Of a stretch of DNA of 64,000 bases, positions 34,594-47,314 are shown piece after piece. Under the pieces are notes generated by a model. The model saw nothing but the letters and a program-made list of their open reading frames with translations, was not told where the DNA came from and did no database searches. The stretch's first letter is position 1; each line of letters starts with the position of its first letter. This stretch comes from Diabrotica undecimpunctata. Taxonomy: Eukaryota; Arthropoda; Insecta; Coleoptera; Chrysomelidae. A program made the position numbers and the translations under genes. The stretch spans positions 25,569,644 to 25,633,643 of the forward strand of contig NC_092806.1 of NCBI RefSeq assembly GCF_040954645.1, in the 5' to 3' direction.

Positions 34594-35925
34594 ACACACA
34601 ACGCAAAAGTCTGGAGATATTTTTATAAATAGACGTATTTTGTTTATTTCTAATCAACTTAAAAAAAGTAATACAAAATTTATAAGTTAAATTGTTCTTT
34701 AATATGTCAAAAACCATAAATTCCAAAAAAAAAACAGAAAATTGGAGCAAAAAAAATATATTACAAATCACCCATGTTTCACATACCACAATAAAATGTC
34801 AAAAATACGAAATATAAACTTAAAATAAAGTATGGCCACCACGTTGGTTTATCACAGCTCTACATCTACTGTTCATGCTCCGAATCACATTGTTAATGTC
34901 TGCTTGAGGTAGTTGTGTCCATTGTTCTCTCAGAAACTGTTTTAATTGAAACTCATTGTAAACATTGACCATATGTGGAGTAATTCTTCGTTGGAGCATG
35001 TCCCATACATGCAATACCCTCGTTATCCAACAAGTTTGTTACAATATGCGCAACATGTGGTCTAGCGTTATCATGCATAAAGTAAAAATTTTCTCCAACA
35101 GCAGCAGCAAACGGGCGCACAACAGGTTCAAGAATAGTCTCCAAATATTGCTGACTTGTGAGAAAGCCACGTGAGAAAGCCAAATGAGGTTAGTTCTTCC
35201 GTCAATCATGATTCCGCCCCATACCATTAATGTACCACCTCTGTATGCATACACTTCTTGAAGATGTCGTAATCGTTCTTCATTTCCGGGTCGTCTCCAA
35301 ACTCTTGTCCGACAAGAATCTTGATGAAATCCATATCTAGATTCGTCACTAAACAAAACTGTAGCCCAGTCATTGTCAGTTCGATTCTGAAACTCTTGAC
35401 ACCAGGTAAATCTTGCAGCAAGATTGCCTCTAGATAGACATCTCAGTGGTCGCCGACTACGAAGATTGGCTTCATGGATACGATTCCTCACAGTACTGCT
35501 GCTAATTGTTACATTATGTGCTGTGATTGTTGGCTGCCTTCTGGCATTTAAAATTAAATATCGGACTTGAGCGACGGTTGTAGTGCGACCACATCCTGGA
35601 TGTTGCTCGGCCGGACTCCCAGTGTCTCTAAACCGACCCCACAAACGACTTACGACGCTTTGGGAGACACCCAGCTGGTTAGTAACTTGAGTTTGTCACA
35701 TGCCAGCTTAAAGGAGGCCCACGGCTCTATTCATCTCATCCAAAGTTAAATGTTGTCGTTGCATGGTAAAAAGACAATATCTTGAACTTACGTATTAGGC
35801 AAGAATGGTATAAAAAACATTGTTTGTATCAACAATTATAGTACAAGCAAATTTATATGGTCATAAAATTTCTGTCATTGGTATTGTCAAATCCTTAAAA
35901 TATCCTTAGACTTTTGCGTTGTGTT
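34594..35925 (-). mobile_element. Tc1-like transposon with TA target duplication
   Basis: Inverted ends match: CACACAACGCAAAAGTCT at 34595 against the inverse of 35908-35924 (one short indel at the tip), then GGA(G)ATATTTT. TA flanks at 34592-34593 and 35926-35927. Excision restores the frame of the host I-like element. The only gene is the broken transposase within. Confidence 0.85.
34820..35763 (-). pseudogene. Tc1-like transposase, frameshifted, third catalytic residue deleted
   Basis: The minus strand begins at ATG 35761-35763 (MQRQHL). Next come the HTH region (SVVSRLWGRFRDTGSPAEQH, then GCGRTT) and the second HTH with RNRIHEANLRSRRP. The catalytic core reads TVLFSDESRYGFHQDSCRTR (first Asp), GGTLMVWGGI and NFYFMHDNARPHVAHIV (second Asp, about 35085). 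Family knowledge predicts a WP.RSPDLNPIEHVWD block next. Here the sequence passes from GIAC directly to HVWDML (with a CATG microhomology), so the Glu segment is lost. The C-terminus QADINNVIRSMNSRCRAVIN is preserved to 34820. At least two frame changes. Confidence 0.85.
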
Positions 35926-36465
35926 TATGCCAAGCTTAAATAAATGCAATAAAAATCGACCATGATTCGTTTTTAGGAGAAATACACTTGCCAAGAAGAA
36001 TTTTGTAGTCGAATACTTGAATATGTAGTAAGGTGGAAGTAGTAAAGTAGGGTGTATCTGGAAATATATATTTTGCGAGTTTAAAACAATATTCTGCCAT
36101 TGCTGTTCCCATTTCAGCCTTATTTTATTTTTTATTAAGTTTAATATATTCCTTACTGTATAAATATTGCAAAAAACTCCATTTCCATTTTGTACTGCTC
36201 CCTTAGCCAGAGTGTCAGCGTTTTTATTCCCTGGTATACCTACATAGCCTCTCACCCAAATAAATGTTATATTTAAATTTGCAATCATGTTTTTTTAACA
36301 CAACATCACTTTATTCCTTCAAATTTTGTATTTTTTATAGACTCTAATGCAGATTTAGAATCTGTTAATATTACTCCTTCAAGTATGTTATTGTATGTTA
36401 ACCAGGTAACACCTTTTATAATTGCCAAATATTTTAGCAGTATAAATGCTACAAACAGATGATAT

Positions 36466-36919
36466 TGTTACGATAATAAATATCATGGCCTATAAAACTG
36501 TAAATATATTATGACTAATTCTGTTTTTGTTCTAGTCATTTCGGCGTTTGTTTACCAGAAACCTCTAGACCCGAATTATGATGAGTCATCCACGACTCGA
36601 GGGTTCCAAGCAGTTGAAAAACTAGTTTTAGCCGTTGACCGCCGTCCAGTCTATTCGATGGGGTCCCGTTCTAATGAAGAAGGTCATCGATCCTTCTAGA
36701 TAACGGCAGTTTGTGTATATAAATGAAACATTTTATTTGGAAGGAGAGTTAGTCAAAAAAGAAGCTCGCGCTCGCGTTTACATTGTAACGTCCGATAGAT
36801 AAATTATGTAATTATTAGTCAAATAAATTGTTGTATAGTGGTTTAATAAATTGATCGTATAAATTATCGTGTTTTATTAAATTAAAATAAGAACAATAAA
36901 TTAGAATTAATAAAAACGT

Positions 36920-36923
<4 letters not shown>
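36466..36923 (+). repeat. solo LTR of a gypsy-type retrotransposon (458 bp)
   Basis: Starts TGTTACGATA and ends AAAACGTAACA, the TG...CA ends embedded in a 7-bp inverted repeat (TGTTACG/CGTAACA) common in Ty3/gypsy LTRs. A TATA-like GTATATAAATG lies at about 36716 and AATAAA-type signals near 36846. ATAT flanks both sides (36462-36465, 36924-36927), a possible 4-bp target duplication, although the right flank is a TA tract. No internal retroelement sequence adjoins, so it is a solo LTR left by recombination. Confidence 0.7.
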
Positions 36924-36981
<58 letters not shown>

Positions 36982-37004
36982 ATATATATATATATATGTA
37001 TATA
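36924..37004. repeat. (TA)n tract, left flank of foldback copy B
   Basis: TA alternation with a few interruptions (ACC, GTATA), ending exactly at the CAGATTG terminus of copy B. Confidence 0.9.
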
Positions 37005-37833
37005 CAGATTGAACCAATTTAAAACGGAACATACAATTTAATATATGTCTGTTTGAACTGCATTTGAAATAGTGGACCAATATAAAACTTGGACAAAAAT
37101 AAATACATTCCCGGTGATAGACATTGTATAAAATATCGTTCAACTATCTGTCTCCTTTAAAGGAAAGAGGAGCTTGCCTTATAGTCGGAGAGATAGAGCC
37201 GAAATTTTGAACTGATCAGTAATATGACATTTCTCTATTGGAATATATTCATTGTAACTGGGTTAAGACTTTGCCTTACAGGCGGACGCCCCTCTTGGTA
37301 CAGGGGGTGGCTATACAGGGATGAAGTTGTCATTTTTTTCGGAAAAATTAACGATCGATAATATGGCTGAACATTTGCCCAGAGTAAGATCTTGGTATAA
37401 CTAGACGAAATCCCAAAGGGCGGACGCGAGAGTGGATACATAAGGGGTGGCGGACAGGGGTGAAGTTGCAATTTTTTGGGGAAAAATTAACGATAAGTAA
37501 TATGTCCGCCATTTTCATGGCTTATTATTTAGCCCCTAAAAACTCCAAATCCAAAAGGGCGGACAGCTGGGTTGGTACAGAGAGCCATAAAACGGGGTCA
37601 AATGTACCACTTACCTGCGCATTTTAGGTCTCGGTAACAATTTTCAAACTGATTTTATTATGATATTTTTATACCGATTGATTTGGAAATTTGTATGCTC
37701 ACTTCTGTTACTATTCTGAAAAGCGTCAAGTAGAGTTTTCCTCAAAATTTTTCAAAAAATTTCCGTAAATGAAAATTTTCGTAATTTTTTGAGGTAAAAT
37801 CTAATTTGTAGAATCCTTTCGATTTTCTGTCAG

Positions 37834-38460
37834 TTATACCATGATTTTTTTCCAAAAATTTTTAAACGATTTTTGCGATAAGAAAAAAAAATTTAGAAAA
37901 ACTTCGTCATTTTTCTCACTCTCATTGATGTTTTCACATTCATCATCTTCGTCACTTTCACTTTCAATAATATCACATTCATTATCTGCTTCATTTTCAA
38001 TCACTACTTCTCGAACTGATTCTGGCATCTGAGGTCCACTAAACCATTTCAATTTATATGTTTCATCTTCAAACTCCCAACCATGATCTTCAACAATCAA
38101 TTCTGTTGGTACTTTTTTATGAGCATTTGTCCAAATATTTGAAATATAATGAGCTCGCAGTAGATGTTGGTGTAATTCATCTTGACATGGTTGTAAGCTT
38201 GAAGCATCGAAATTTTTTAGTTTTTTTTTTAAGGCTCGTTCACATCATGCAACTTATACTGCCGGTTAAATAGTAAAAATCTGACATCGTTTACTTTTCT
38301 TTTTGGAATTGTTCTCGTCAGTCCTGTTCCATATAAGTGACTAAGGTTTCAAAAACTTCATTACAATCGAAGTCAGTTTCACCAAGTTGAATAAAAGCAT
38401 CTTTATACTTATTACATTTAGCGCATGCGTCTAGAATTACTGATCTAAATGAACGCGCAT
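37834..38460 (-). pseudogene. cargo protein of the foldback element, copy B
   Basis: Same gene as at 30423-31076. The C-terminal frame is intact from 38100 (HGWEFEDETYKLKWFSGPQM, then the acidic ESESDEDDECENINESEKND). Upstream of 38100 the frame is broken by small deletions. It keeps the Trp that is a stop in copy A. Function unknown. Confidence 0.5.
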
Positions 38461-39693
38461 CATTATTATTTTAATATTTTAAAATAATAATGATGCAAAA
38501 TTAATGTCCAAACAGAATTTGTAAAATTATAATTAATTAATGAAAAAAAATTCAATCAATTTGAAAGTTAAAAAAAATATTGAAAATATCTACAAAGTAA
38601 ATTTCAAAACTTAAAAAATTGATAATTCCACTATTAAATTGATTTTTATTAATAATTATTTGTAGAATGTTAAAGGAATTCTACAAATTGAATTTTACCT
38701 ATTGATAAATAGAAATAATATATTTTGTATTTGATTATTAATGTAATAATAAATCAAATTTTTCTTATATCTGAACAATCATTATTTATGCAATATAAAT
38801 TTAAAAACCTTTTTATTGTAATAAAAAATAAGTTAAATTACTATTTGTTATACCAAAAATATTTAATAGGTAACATTATAAAATTACTTTAATTTAATAA
38901 AATATTAAATATCAAACATTTATTCAATTAAAAATTAATTCGTAAAATATTTGTATTTAAGAAAAAAATGTGATTTTTAAAGTAAATATGACTTTAGTTT
39001 GAAAAAAAAAAACATTATCATAATATCATTTTAAAACTACAAAATATTCTATAAAAGATTCAGACGATGACGTAGAGGTTTATCAAATGTTTTAGAAAAG
39101 TTTTTCTAAATTTTTTTTCTTATCGAAAAAATCGTTTGAAAATTTTTGGAAAAAAATCATGGTATAACTTACAGAAAATTGAAAGGATTCTACAAATTAG
39201 ATTTTACCTCAAAAAATTACGAAAATTTTCATTTACGGAAATTTTTTTGGAAAATTTTGAGGAAAACTCTACTTGACGATTCTCAGAATAGTAACAGAAG
39301 TGAGCATACAAATTTTCAAATCAATAGGTATAAAAATATCTAAAATAAAATCAGTTTGAAAATTGTTACCGAGACCTAAAATGCGCAGGCAAGTGGTATA
39401 TTTGACCCCGTTTTGTGGCTCTCTGTACCAACCCAGCTGTCCGTCCTTTTGGATTTAAAGTTTTTAGGGGCTAAATAATGAGCCATGGCGGACATATTAC
39501 TTATCGTTAATTTTTCCCCAAAAAATTGCAACTTCACCCCTGTCCGCCACCCCTTATGTATCCACTCTCGCGTCCGCCCTTTGGGATTTCGTCTAGTTAT
39601 ACCAAGATCTTACTCTGGGCAAATTTTCAGCCATATTATCGATCGTTAATTTTTCCGAAAAAAATTTCAACTTCATCCCTGTATAGCCACCCC

Positions 39694-39889
39694 CTTGCTC
39701 CAACTGATCATGCAGGGAAAGATCCAAGGAAAGAGAAGCATAGGGAGGCGTAGAATGTCATGGCTGCGCAACCTGAGAGAGTGGTACGGATGTACATCAA
39801 ATGAACTTTTCAGAGCAGCCGTCTCAAAAGTTCGAATAGCTATGATGATTGCCGACCTCCGCCGCGGAGATGGCACTTGAAGAAGAAGT
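39694..39889 (+). mobile_element. RTE-like 3' fragment inserted in foldback copy B
   Basis: Codes LIMQGKIQGKRSIGRRRMSW and LRNLREWYGCTSNELFRAAV, ending GGCACTTGAAGAAGAAG. Compared with copy A the surrounding arm loses only two or three bases (CCCCCTGTACC becomes CCCCCT...TACC), and no target-site duplication is visible. Confidence 0.85.
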
Positions 39890-40255
39890 ACCACGAGGGG
39901 CGTCCGCCTGTAAGGCAAAGTCTTAACCCAGTTACAATGAATATATTCCAATAGAGAAATGTCATATTACTGATCAGTTCAAAATTTCGGCTCTATCTCT
40001 TGGACTATAAGGAAGCGATAAGTGGTTTGACTGCATAATAACTGCTTGTTTAGTCTAGTTTTTTCAGTGATTCTAGGCAACCTATTTGGGTGGAGTTTTG
40101 ACTTGTTCTTGAATGAGTTCCGAATCCAGCAGCCCGCTGAAGTATTAGATTTTTATAATATAATTATTTGACAACCTTTTGTTGGCCAACCACCTAGAGC
40201 GGAGTTGAGCCGAAATACATTGATTTCCTATGTGCCGTTTTAAATTCGTTCAATC

Positions 40256-40360
<105 letters not shown>

Positions 40361-40870
40361 ATGATTTGGTTTGTATTTTGGATAAATACCCCACAACCAA
40401 CACCTTCCTTCGTCTTAGATACATCTGTAAATATAAGAGTTTTGTTATCGAAATCACCTAATATGAATTTTAGGAGGATGTGATTTATTTGATAAGATTC
40501 AGTATACTTAAGAATTATAATTCTGTGTGTTTTTATTAAAAATTTATAAAGTGTGATATACATGTATTGTAATTAATTACTACCAAACAAATTTTAAACT
40601 CCATTGGTCTCAGTATATGCTTCTGCGAGAGTGACAGAATTTTTTAGTGCCCAATACTGGTTTCTTAAGTCTTCTTTCACAATATGACTTAATGTGTTGA
40701 TCATGTTTGACTCCTGGGCTTTTAGTTTTAACAAATATTTTTGCGATAATAACTGACGGTGTAAATCTAAAGGAAATTTATTACATTCTACCAGTATTGA
40801 ATTCATTAAATACAAAATGGTGTTTTTAATTAAAAGGTAATACTTTTTAATTATATAACTAATATTCATT

Positions 40871-41925
40871 CTTAGTCAGGTATATCAATTTTACTCAATT
40901 TGATGACTTCATTTACAACACAGTTTAGCTTTATGCATCAAGTCTTCAACTTGAAAAATGCAACAAATTTTTTGCCTTAGTGATATATGTTAAGATGATA
41001 TTTGAAGTCTTTCTTTCCAAGGAAGATTTGCGAGGGACAAAAGCTGCATTGCATTTATACCATTTGCATTAAGCATGTTGAAAAAATTCTTAATGATCAT
41101 CTTCTGGATTTTTGTGATGCAGTATGAGAATGGCATAGTTGGTCAAACGTATCTGTACCTCCTTGTGATTCACTATAGAGTAAGATATGATTTACCTGTA
41201 ACTGCTTTTAACGAATCATTGGGCTTTGGAGTGTATAACAGGATAGTTTTATTTTTATCAAATGCGAATAATGTTCCTATTTATTTTTTACTGAGAAAGG
41301 ACAAAGGAAATATTTCATTTGTTGTAGGAAGTTGTAGGAACCAAAGTATATCAACGTTTGAGTTAGAAACACGTAATGCATCAGATATTATTTATAACAA
41401 TTACCCAATAAACGCTTTTACTTCTGTTTTATTTGTCAATGTGGTGTAACGTTTTTTGATATTTTGAGAACGATTTTCAAAGTGGAAATCGAAATATCAA
41501 ATAAATTTGTGGCTTAATCCCAACAAAAATAGTAAATTGATGTAACTTTGCACAGCGATAATTTAGTTTTTTAAACTATTTCTTGATTTGAATAAAAAAC
41601 GATATTGTTTATTTTTTCATTAAACAGTAAGTTCCAGGCTTCTTCAGACGATTCAAGTATCTTAGCTTTTTCTCTGTGGCTTAATAAATGCGCAACAATA
41701 TTTCTGGCTGCTGTACGACCACGCCATGAGAATTTCTAACTGGTTTATGATGTACTTCACTATCACTTTGTTCATTTTCATCAGTATTGGTATTGGAGTT
41801 TTGTTCTTCGACACAATCCTCGTCAAATTCGGAATCGGCACCAAAGATATCTTGACCATTATTGTCGCTGTTTTCATTAGCAAATACATTTTCGACTTCC
41901 CTTTCCGCTACAGCTTGGGTCAACG
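40871..41925 (-). pseudogene. piggyBac-like transposase remnant, decayed and probably internally deleted
   Basis: The minus strand from about 41923 has an acidic N-terminus (DIFGADSEFDEDCVEEQNSN). After many stops, the C-terminal block YSESQGGTDTFDQLCHSHTA appears at 41130-41190; this is the 'GGVDxFDQMC' motif of piggyBac transposases. It is followed by a frame containing LRIFSTCLMQMV. The sequence between the N-terminus and this block is too short for a full DDE domain. Confidence 0.65.
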
Positions 41926-42144
41926 AACGAGGTTTTTAAGTTTTTATTTTAGCTACATGAAGTTATTTAATTAAAAAATAATTATAGGAAAAATTAATAA
42001 AGCATCACAAACCTCACACATGTGTGCTACATACCCTAGCAGTAAATAATAATTTTTCGTGATTGGAAATTTTGCTCAAATGACACTGCAACTAGACGCT
42101 CGTCCTTGGCAGACTACAGACTAAATTTACAATTTCAAGAGTCA

Positions 42145-42666
42145 CACCCTCTCTGTTGATACAAAAGTAAGAATGCTGCGATGCTACGCAGCATTCTTAC
42201 ACCATAAAAACCACCATAAAAACACCATAAAAAAGCAGATGCTTTTTTATGGTGTTGAATCGTGGACCTTGAACAAAGATATGTGCAGAAAACTGGAAGC
42301 ATTTGAGATGTGCCAATATCAGAGAATGCTTAAGATCCCGTGGACTGACCGGGTCACAAATGAGGAGGTCCTTAGAAGAATGAATAAGAACCGAGAGATA
42401 CTGACCATTATCAAATCTCGAAAGTTACAGTTCTTCGGACATATTCTGCGAAATGAATCTAGATATACTCTCCTGCAAGCCATCCTGCAAGGAAAAATAT
42501 TTGGAAAACGAGGTCCACGAAGAATAAGAGCATCTTGGTTAAAGAACCTCAGGATCTGGTTCAATACAACATCTGTGCAGCTTTTCCGCGCTGCTGCATA
42601 TATGATAAAGATTGCCATGTGATCGCCAATATTCGTAACGGATAGACACATCAAGAAGAAGAAGAC
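42145..42666 (+). pseudogene. RTE-like retrotransposon C-terminal fragment with (GAA)n tail
   Basis: Reads LSVDTKVRMLRCYA, then FYGVESWTLNKDMCRKLEAF, MLKIPWTDRVTNEEVLRRMN, FFGHILRNESRYTLLQAILQ and GPRRIRASWLKNLRIWFNTT. It stops at 42620-42622 and ends in CATCAAGAAGAAGAAG. Between RCYA and FYGVE the sequence is rearranged into two perfect hairpins. The tail directly abuts the 3' end of an oppositely oriented element. Confidence 0.85.
42167..42254. repeat. two adjacent perfect hairpins with a short tandem array between
   Basis: Hairpin 1, 42167-42200: 14-bp perfect stem (GTAAGAATGCTGCG), 6-nt loop. Hairpin 2, 42223-42254: 14-bp perfect stem (CACCATAAAAAAGC), 4-nt loop. Between them about three ACCATAAAAA units in tandem. 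Confidence 0.95.
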
Positions 42667-44690
42667 TTCCCTAGCAATATTCTTGACTAGTCTATTACCT
42701 TGCATTCTTTCTAGATATCCAAGCCATTCCAGTCTACGTTTTTTCACTTTTGTTATTGTAGGGTTAGCATACAAATGGTACACTTCTGCATTAGTTCGTC
42801 TTCTCCATTCTCCCTCTACTACTTTTTCACCAAACATTTTGCGAAGTATCTTTGTTTTCCATGTTTCCAATCTGTTCCGTATGGTTTTGTTCATAGTCCA
42901 TGTCTGGGCAGCGTATTGCATTGTGGGTCTAATTATAGTTTTGTATACTGTTATTTTTGTATTAGGAGATATATCTTTGGCTTTTATTATTTTGCTCATG
43001 GCTCTAGCACACCTGCTGCTGTTGGTCAGTTTCAGGTTGATTTTAGTTTCTTCCTTACATGTCTGATCAATAAGCGTATCTAAGTACACATCTTCATTCA
43101 CCTTCTCGAATTCTATAACTGATCCATCCTTCACCTCAAATTTAAAGAATCCCGGGTGTTTATTTCTTTTTTGCTCCAGATTTCCATGTACTTCGATTTA
43201 TTAATATTAACTTTCAGTCCCATTTTAGAGCTTTCCCGAATCAGTCTTTTTGCTATATTTGCCAGTTCTTTTCCATTTCTTGCAATGAGAACCACATCAT
43301 CAGCGTATGCTAAGCATTGGCGTTCCTTGTATTAACTAGTGCCGAACCTATTTATTTCACTAACACAATTTTTTCTAGAACTATATTAAATAGCAATGTA
43401 GACAACGGGTCTCCTTGGCCAACACTTTTTTTACTTTGAATTCTTCTGAGACTGTACCGTTGCATTTCACAGCACAAATGGTTTATCCAATTGTCATTTT
43501 TACCAATATTACTATTTTTCCTGACACTTGGAATCATTTAAGCGTTTCTATTTATTTTGCTGTCTATATTGTATCTTAGGCGGTTTTGTAATCAATAAAA
43601 AGTACTTGTGCTGAAATGTATTCATAGTAATTAATCAGAATTTGTTTTAGCATAAAAATTTGATCGGTTGTTGATGTTCCTTTTACCTCTAATAGGGATA
43701 TTCCTCTATAGTTTACGCATTCAGTTCTATCTCCCTTTTTGTAAATAGGAATTATAATCGACTTATTTCATTCTTGAGGCATTTCTTCGGTATCCCACAG
43801 TTCTAGTATTAGCTCACTAAGTCGGTTTATTAAAGCCTCTCCTCCATATCTTCAGTTCTCTGCCAAAGTGCCGCTCTCCTCAGGGCTTTTTTGATTTTTT
43901 ATATCTTTCATGATTTCTTCAATTTCTTCTCTCGTGGGCTTTGGTATTTCTTCTATTACTATTTGAGGTTTAGGAACATCATAATTTTTTTCAGTAGTCA
44001 CTCCGTCATTTAGCATCTCTTTGAAATATTATTTCTACCTTTCACATATGTGGTCTTCGTCCAGTATCAGGTTTCCTTGCTTATCTTTTACATTTATTGT
44101 TTTTCCCTGATACATAGTTTCAATGTATGTTACCTTTTTATAAAAAAATTTTATTTTATTTTTCTTGTAATTTTCTTTAATGCGCTTTACTTTATCATCC
44201 ATATACTTTCGTTTCCGCTCCCTTAGAATTTTTTTTTCTTTTCTTAAACTTAGTCGTAAACTTTTTAATCTCAAATCAGAAATTTTTTTAACTCTGTTCT
44301 ACGTTCGTCATCGAATCTGTGTTTTTTTCTAAATATTTTTTATCTTGTTATGTTCTTCGACGTTACTTCCTTTATAGTGTTAGTTATTTTCAAGAACTTT
44401 TGTTGTATGTTACTAACAGTAGTACTATCTTGTTTGGCGTAAGTTTCTTGTATATCCTTTTGATAATCCTGAACTACCACAAATTTTCGCAGTTGCTTAA
44501 AATTAAATTTACAATGCACTTTCTTTTTCTGTTTATGCTTTTTAATTATGGCTTTTCTTATATTAATTCTAACCAAAAAATGATCTGAGTCTACCTCAGC
44601 CCCTCTGCACGTTTTCACATTTGTTATTAAATTGGCGACTTTCTCTTGTATTAAGATTTGGTCTCTTGGAGATGTGGAGATAATAAGTAT
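42667..44690 (-). pseudogene. non-LTR retrotransposon ORF2 (endonuclease end to RT C-terminus), decayed
   Basis: The minus strand starts with the end of the AP-endonuclease (KTCRGAEVDSDHFLVRINI, about 44600). It passes a linker (EKKILRERKRKYMDDKVKRI) and reaches RT pieces, including QKSVGQGDPLSTLLFNIVLE (motif B region, about 43420). It ends with the C-terminal ITVYKTIIRPTMQYAAQTWT and KKRRLEWLGYLERMQGNRLV. Several frames and stops; the palm catalytic motif is not in a readable frame. It is the longest non-LTR remnant here and differs from the GAA-tailed RTE copies. Confidence 0.75.
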
Positions 44691-45061
44691 AAAAACATAA
44701 TTAAAATATTAGAATAGGTATTGCCTGGAATTTCATCAATACTACTAACTGCATTTAGATATTTTATAAAGTTGTATGCGGTATTCTAAAGATGCTGATC
44801 AACCAAATATTCGTGTTCATCCACCTCAAAAATTTCGCGTTCTATAAAAATACGATACATGTTTTCTGCTTTTGCATAATAATTTTGCAACTCAGCTCTA
44901 TCCGCAAAGTAGAAAATTATTTCATTTTATTTTAGGGTTTAAATTTTTTTCTGAATTTTTTACGTTTATTCTAGAAGCATTTTTAAGTTCTTATTCAAAA
45001 CCTTTTTTTTTATTTACAAAATTGCTTCAACCACTATGGGTTATTAGCATGGTACAATAAA

Positions 45062-45641
45062 TTACATAAATGTTAATATGTTACACTATATTTTGTGAAG
45101 TAATCTTGCATTTTGTAAAAAGTTTATAGTTTTGTCATTATTGAAGCCGTTTAAGCACTCTTTGGATGAAGTGGGTAATCCAACTTGAAGTCGTTCTAGG
45201 GTGTACAAAGGGCAGTCCACTAGCACATGGTCTACTGAAGTTACACAATCACAACTGTAGCACATGGGAATTTGTTCTTTACTTAGAAGGTAATCGTGTG
45301 TTAACTTGCATACTTGGTCTCGTCGCTTGAATGGGAGTTTGTATACGGCTACCTCTTGCTTAATGTTTTTCATGGATGTCATTGTTCCAGTGTAGTTGCC
45401 ATTCCTCGCTTATTTTGTTTCTAAAATATTGCTTCAGGTCGCTATAAACGCATTTAGTGAATAATGTTGATTGTGAATTTTCTGCTGCTTCCCTGGCCAA
45501 CTGATCAGCTCTTTCGTTTCCAGTTATACCACAGTGTGACGGAACCCAAAGGAATTTAACAAATCGGTCGTTTTCTTGACATCTCATTAGTTCTGACTTT
45601 ATAAGCAATATAATGAGATGGTTTGTGTATAACTGCTTCAA
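45062..45641 (-). pseudogene. RNase H and Cys-rich C-terminus of an I- or Jockey-related ORF2
   Basis: Reads FVKFLWVPSHCGITGNERAD then QLAREAAEN (end of RNase H, the final Asp present), a helical part with EEWQLHWNNDI, and after a frame change near 45370 KLTHDYLLSKEQIPMCYSCD with VDHVLVDCPLY. The C.C...H...C spacing is the zinc-binding tail seen after RNase H in many insect elements. Ends at about 45086. The upstream RT is missing. Confidence 0.8.
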
Positions 45642-46790
45642 AACATTTTCCTGGAGATATTTATAAAAAAAAATCTAATACAGAACCCACTACAATCAAT
45701 CTCAAAGAGGTAATAACCGTTGTAAATAAATTTGCTTTACATTATAAAACAACAGTATCCTTTAAAAATGTTAAACTATGCTTTTGCAATTATTTTGAAG
45801 AAAAACTTCCTTTCAAAATCTCTACAGCTTACTTAAACAATTATTTAAAATATACATTCTAAACAAATATACTTGTCAAATTTCTTTAGAGAACAAAATG
45901 TTTTATTGCCAATAAAATTTGAAAATTGTCGGTTTGTGGATATCACCCATGTTTATTTGTTGTAATATATCTATAAACGTTTTATGCTACGCTATAACAA
46001 AGCTTTTCTTAAAGCTTAAGAACTATAATACATTATCGTTAATAAAGATAAACATGGTAGTTTTTAATTTTATTACCCTTCTCGCTATTTTATTAATATT
46101 TTCAAAGCTTCAGCTTTTGTCTTCTCTTATCCATATACGATATTAGGTGATTTGTACATTCTCATGACCCAACACCTCGCAATTACCTCCGAAACATTCA
46201 GTTATTCTAATGGCATCATCTCGAACGGTACTGCATTTCCGTAAATGTCCCTGCCATTTGATGGATGCACCACACCACCCAACACCCAACACCTATTTTA
46301 CATCAAAATAATAATTATAATCGGCCACGGAGAGCACTGAATGGGAAACTGCGCTTGCATAATACGTACGCCAATTTGTAATGATTCGTAATAAACCTTT
46401 TGCATTTTGTAATGATGTATCATCTGCATCTGTTGCAGTGGCATACTGAAGAAGGGTTTAATTGAAGATTTCGAGAATAGCGCAATACAAAAGCTATTAG
46501 TAGAAGTATTGTTTAGCTTAGAATAAACTTGTCTTTATTTACCTTTTCGGGTAACAACATCAAATATGGAATTACTACAATAAAAATGTTAATATAAAAT
46601 AGTATCTGCTGTAGTAATTCTGTTTTATTAGAATGTGTAATTGTACAAGATCCCACTGCTGGATCACTACGTTCATAACGTAGTTCACCAAACTCACATT
46701 TTTACATACATTTAAAATTCGGAGAATACGTTGATAATAAGTTGCCAGTCAAAAAGTGGCCGCAATTATTTTTAATACAATTAATAGTTA
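45642..46790. other. no gene recognised
   Basis: AT-rich; frames at 45623-45862 and 45919-46146 have no motifs. Confidence 0.45.
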
Positions 46791-47314
46791 TTAGTTTTTG
46801 ACAAAAGTTTTATTTCCTTTATTTATTTTTGAAACAAAATACGCTGCTTATGACGTATATGCATGTTTTTTTATATCAAGTTAAAGCTAATTGTTTTACT
46901 AATATAGTGATATAAGGTTTCCTGAGAAAACATGGTCGAAAATAGGGTTGCCAGCAGTTAAAAACGTGATGTATCAAAGACAAAGTAAAACAAAGTTAGG
47001 GCCCAACGACAATGGTTTGACAAGTGATAATAGGTATAATTTTATATAGCTCTTGACGTAATTCATTAAAAACTCATAGAACTGACACTTCAAACCAGTA
47101 ACGTTGCGCGCTAGCTGTCTTACATTTTTCTTTGATACCTCGAGTTTTTAACAGCTGGCAACCCTAATTTTTAACCATTTTTTCCCAGGCAAACTTATAC
47201 CATCATATTAAGAAAACGTTAGCTTTTTTTGATATAAAAACATTTATACACGTCTTGAGCAGTATATTTTATTTAAAAAAGAAATGAAAGAAATAAAACT
47301 TTTGTCAAAAATTA
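46791..47314. mobile_element. foldback MITE, about 524 bp, arms about 215 bp
   Basis: The left arm starts TTAGTTTTTGACAAAAG, the inverted right arm starts TTAATTTTTGACAAAAG. Further shared blocks in the same order are TTTTATTTC, TATATCAA..AAAGCTAA, AGGGTTGCCAGC and TTAAAAAC. The central 100 bp is unique. No open frame. No clear target duplication. Confidence 0.85.

Noticed and set aside
41075..41449. Plus-strand open frame of 124 codons resembling a secreted or membrane protein
   Set aside because: Antisense of a piggyBac remnant; the GGTDTFDQLC motif lies on the minus strand.
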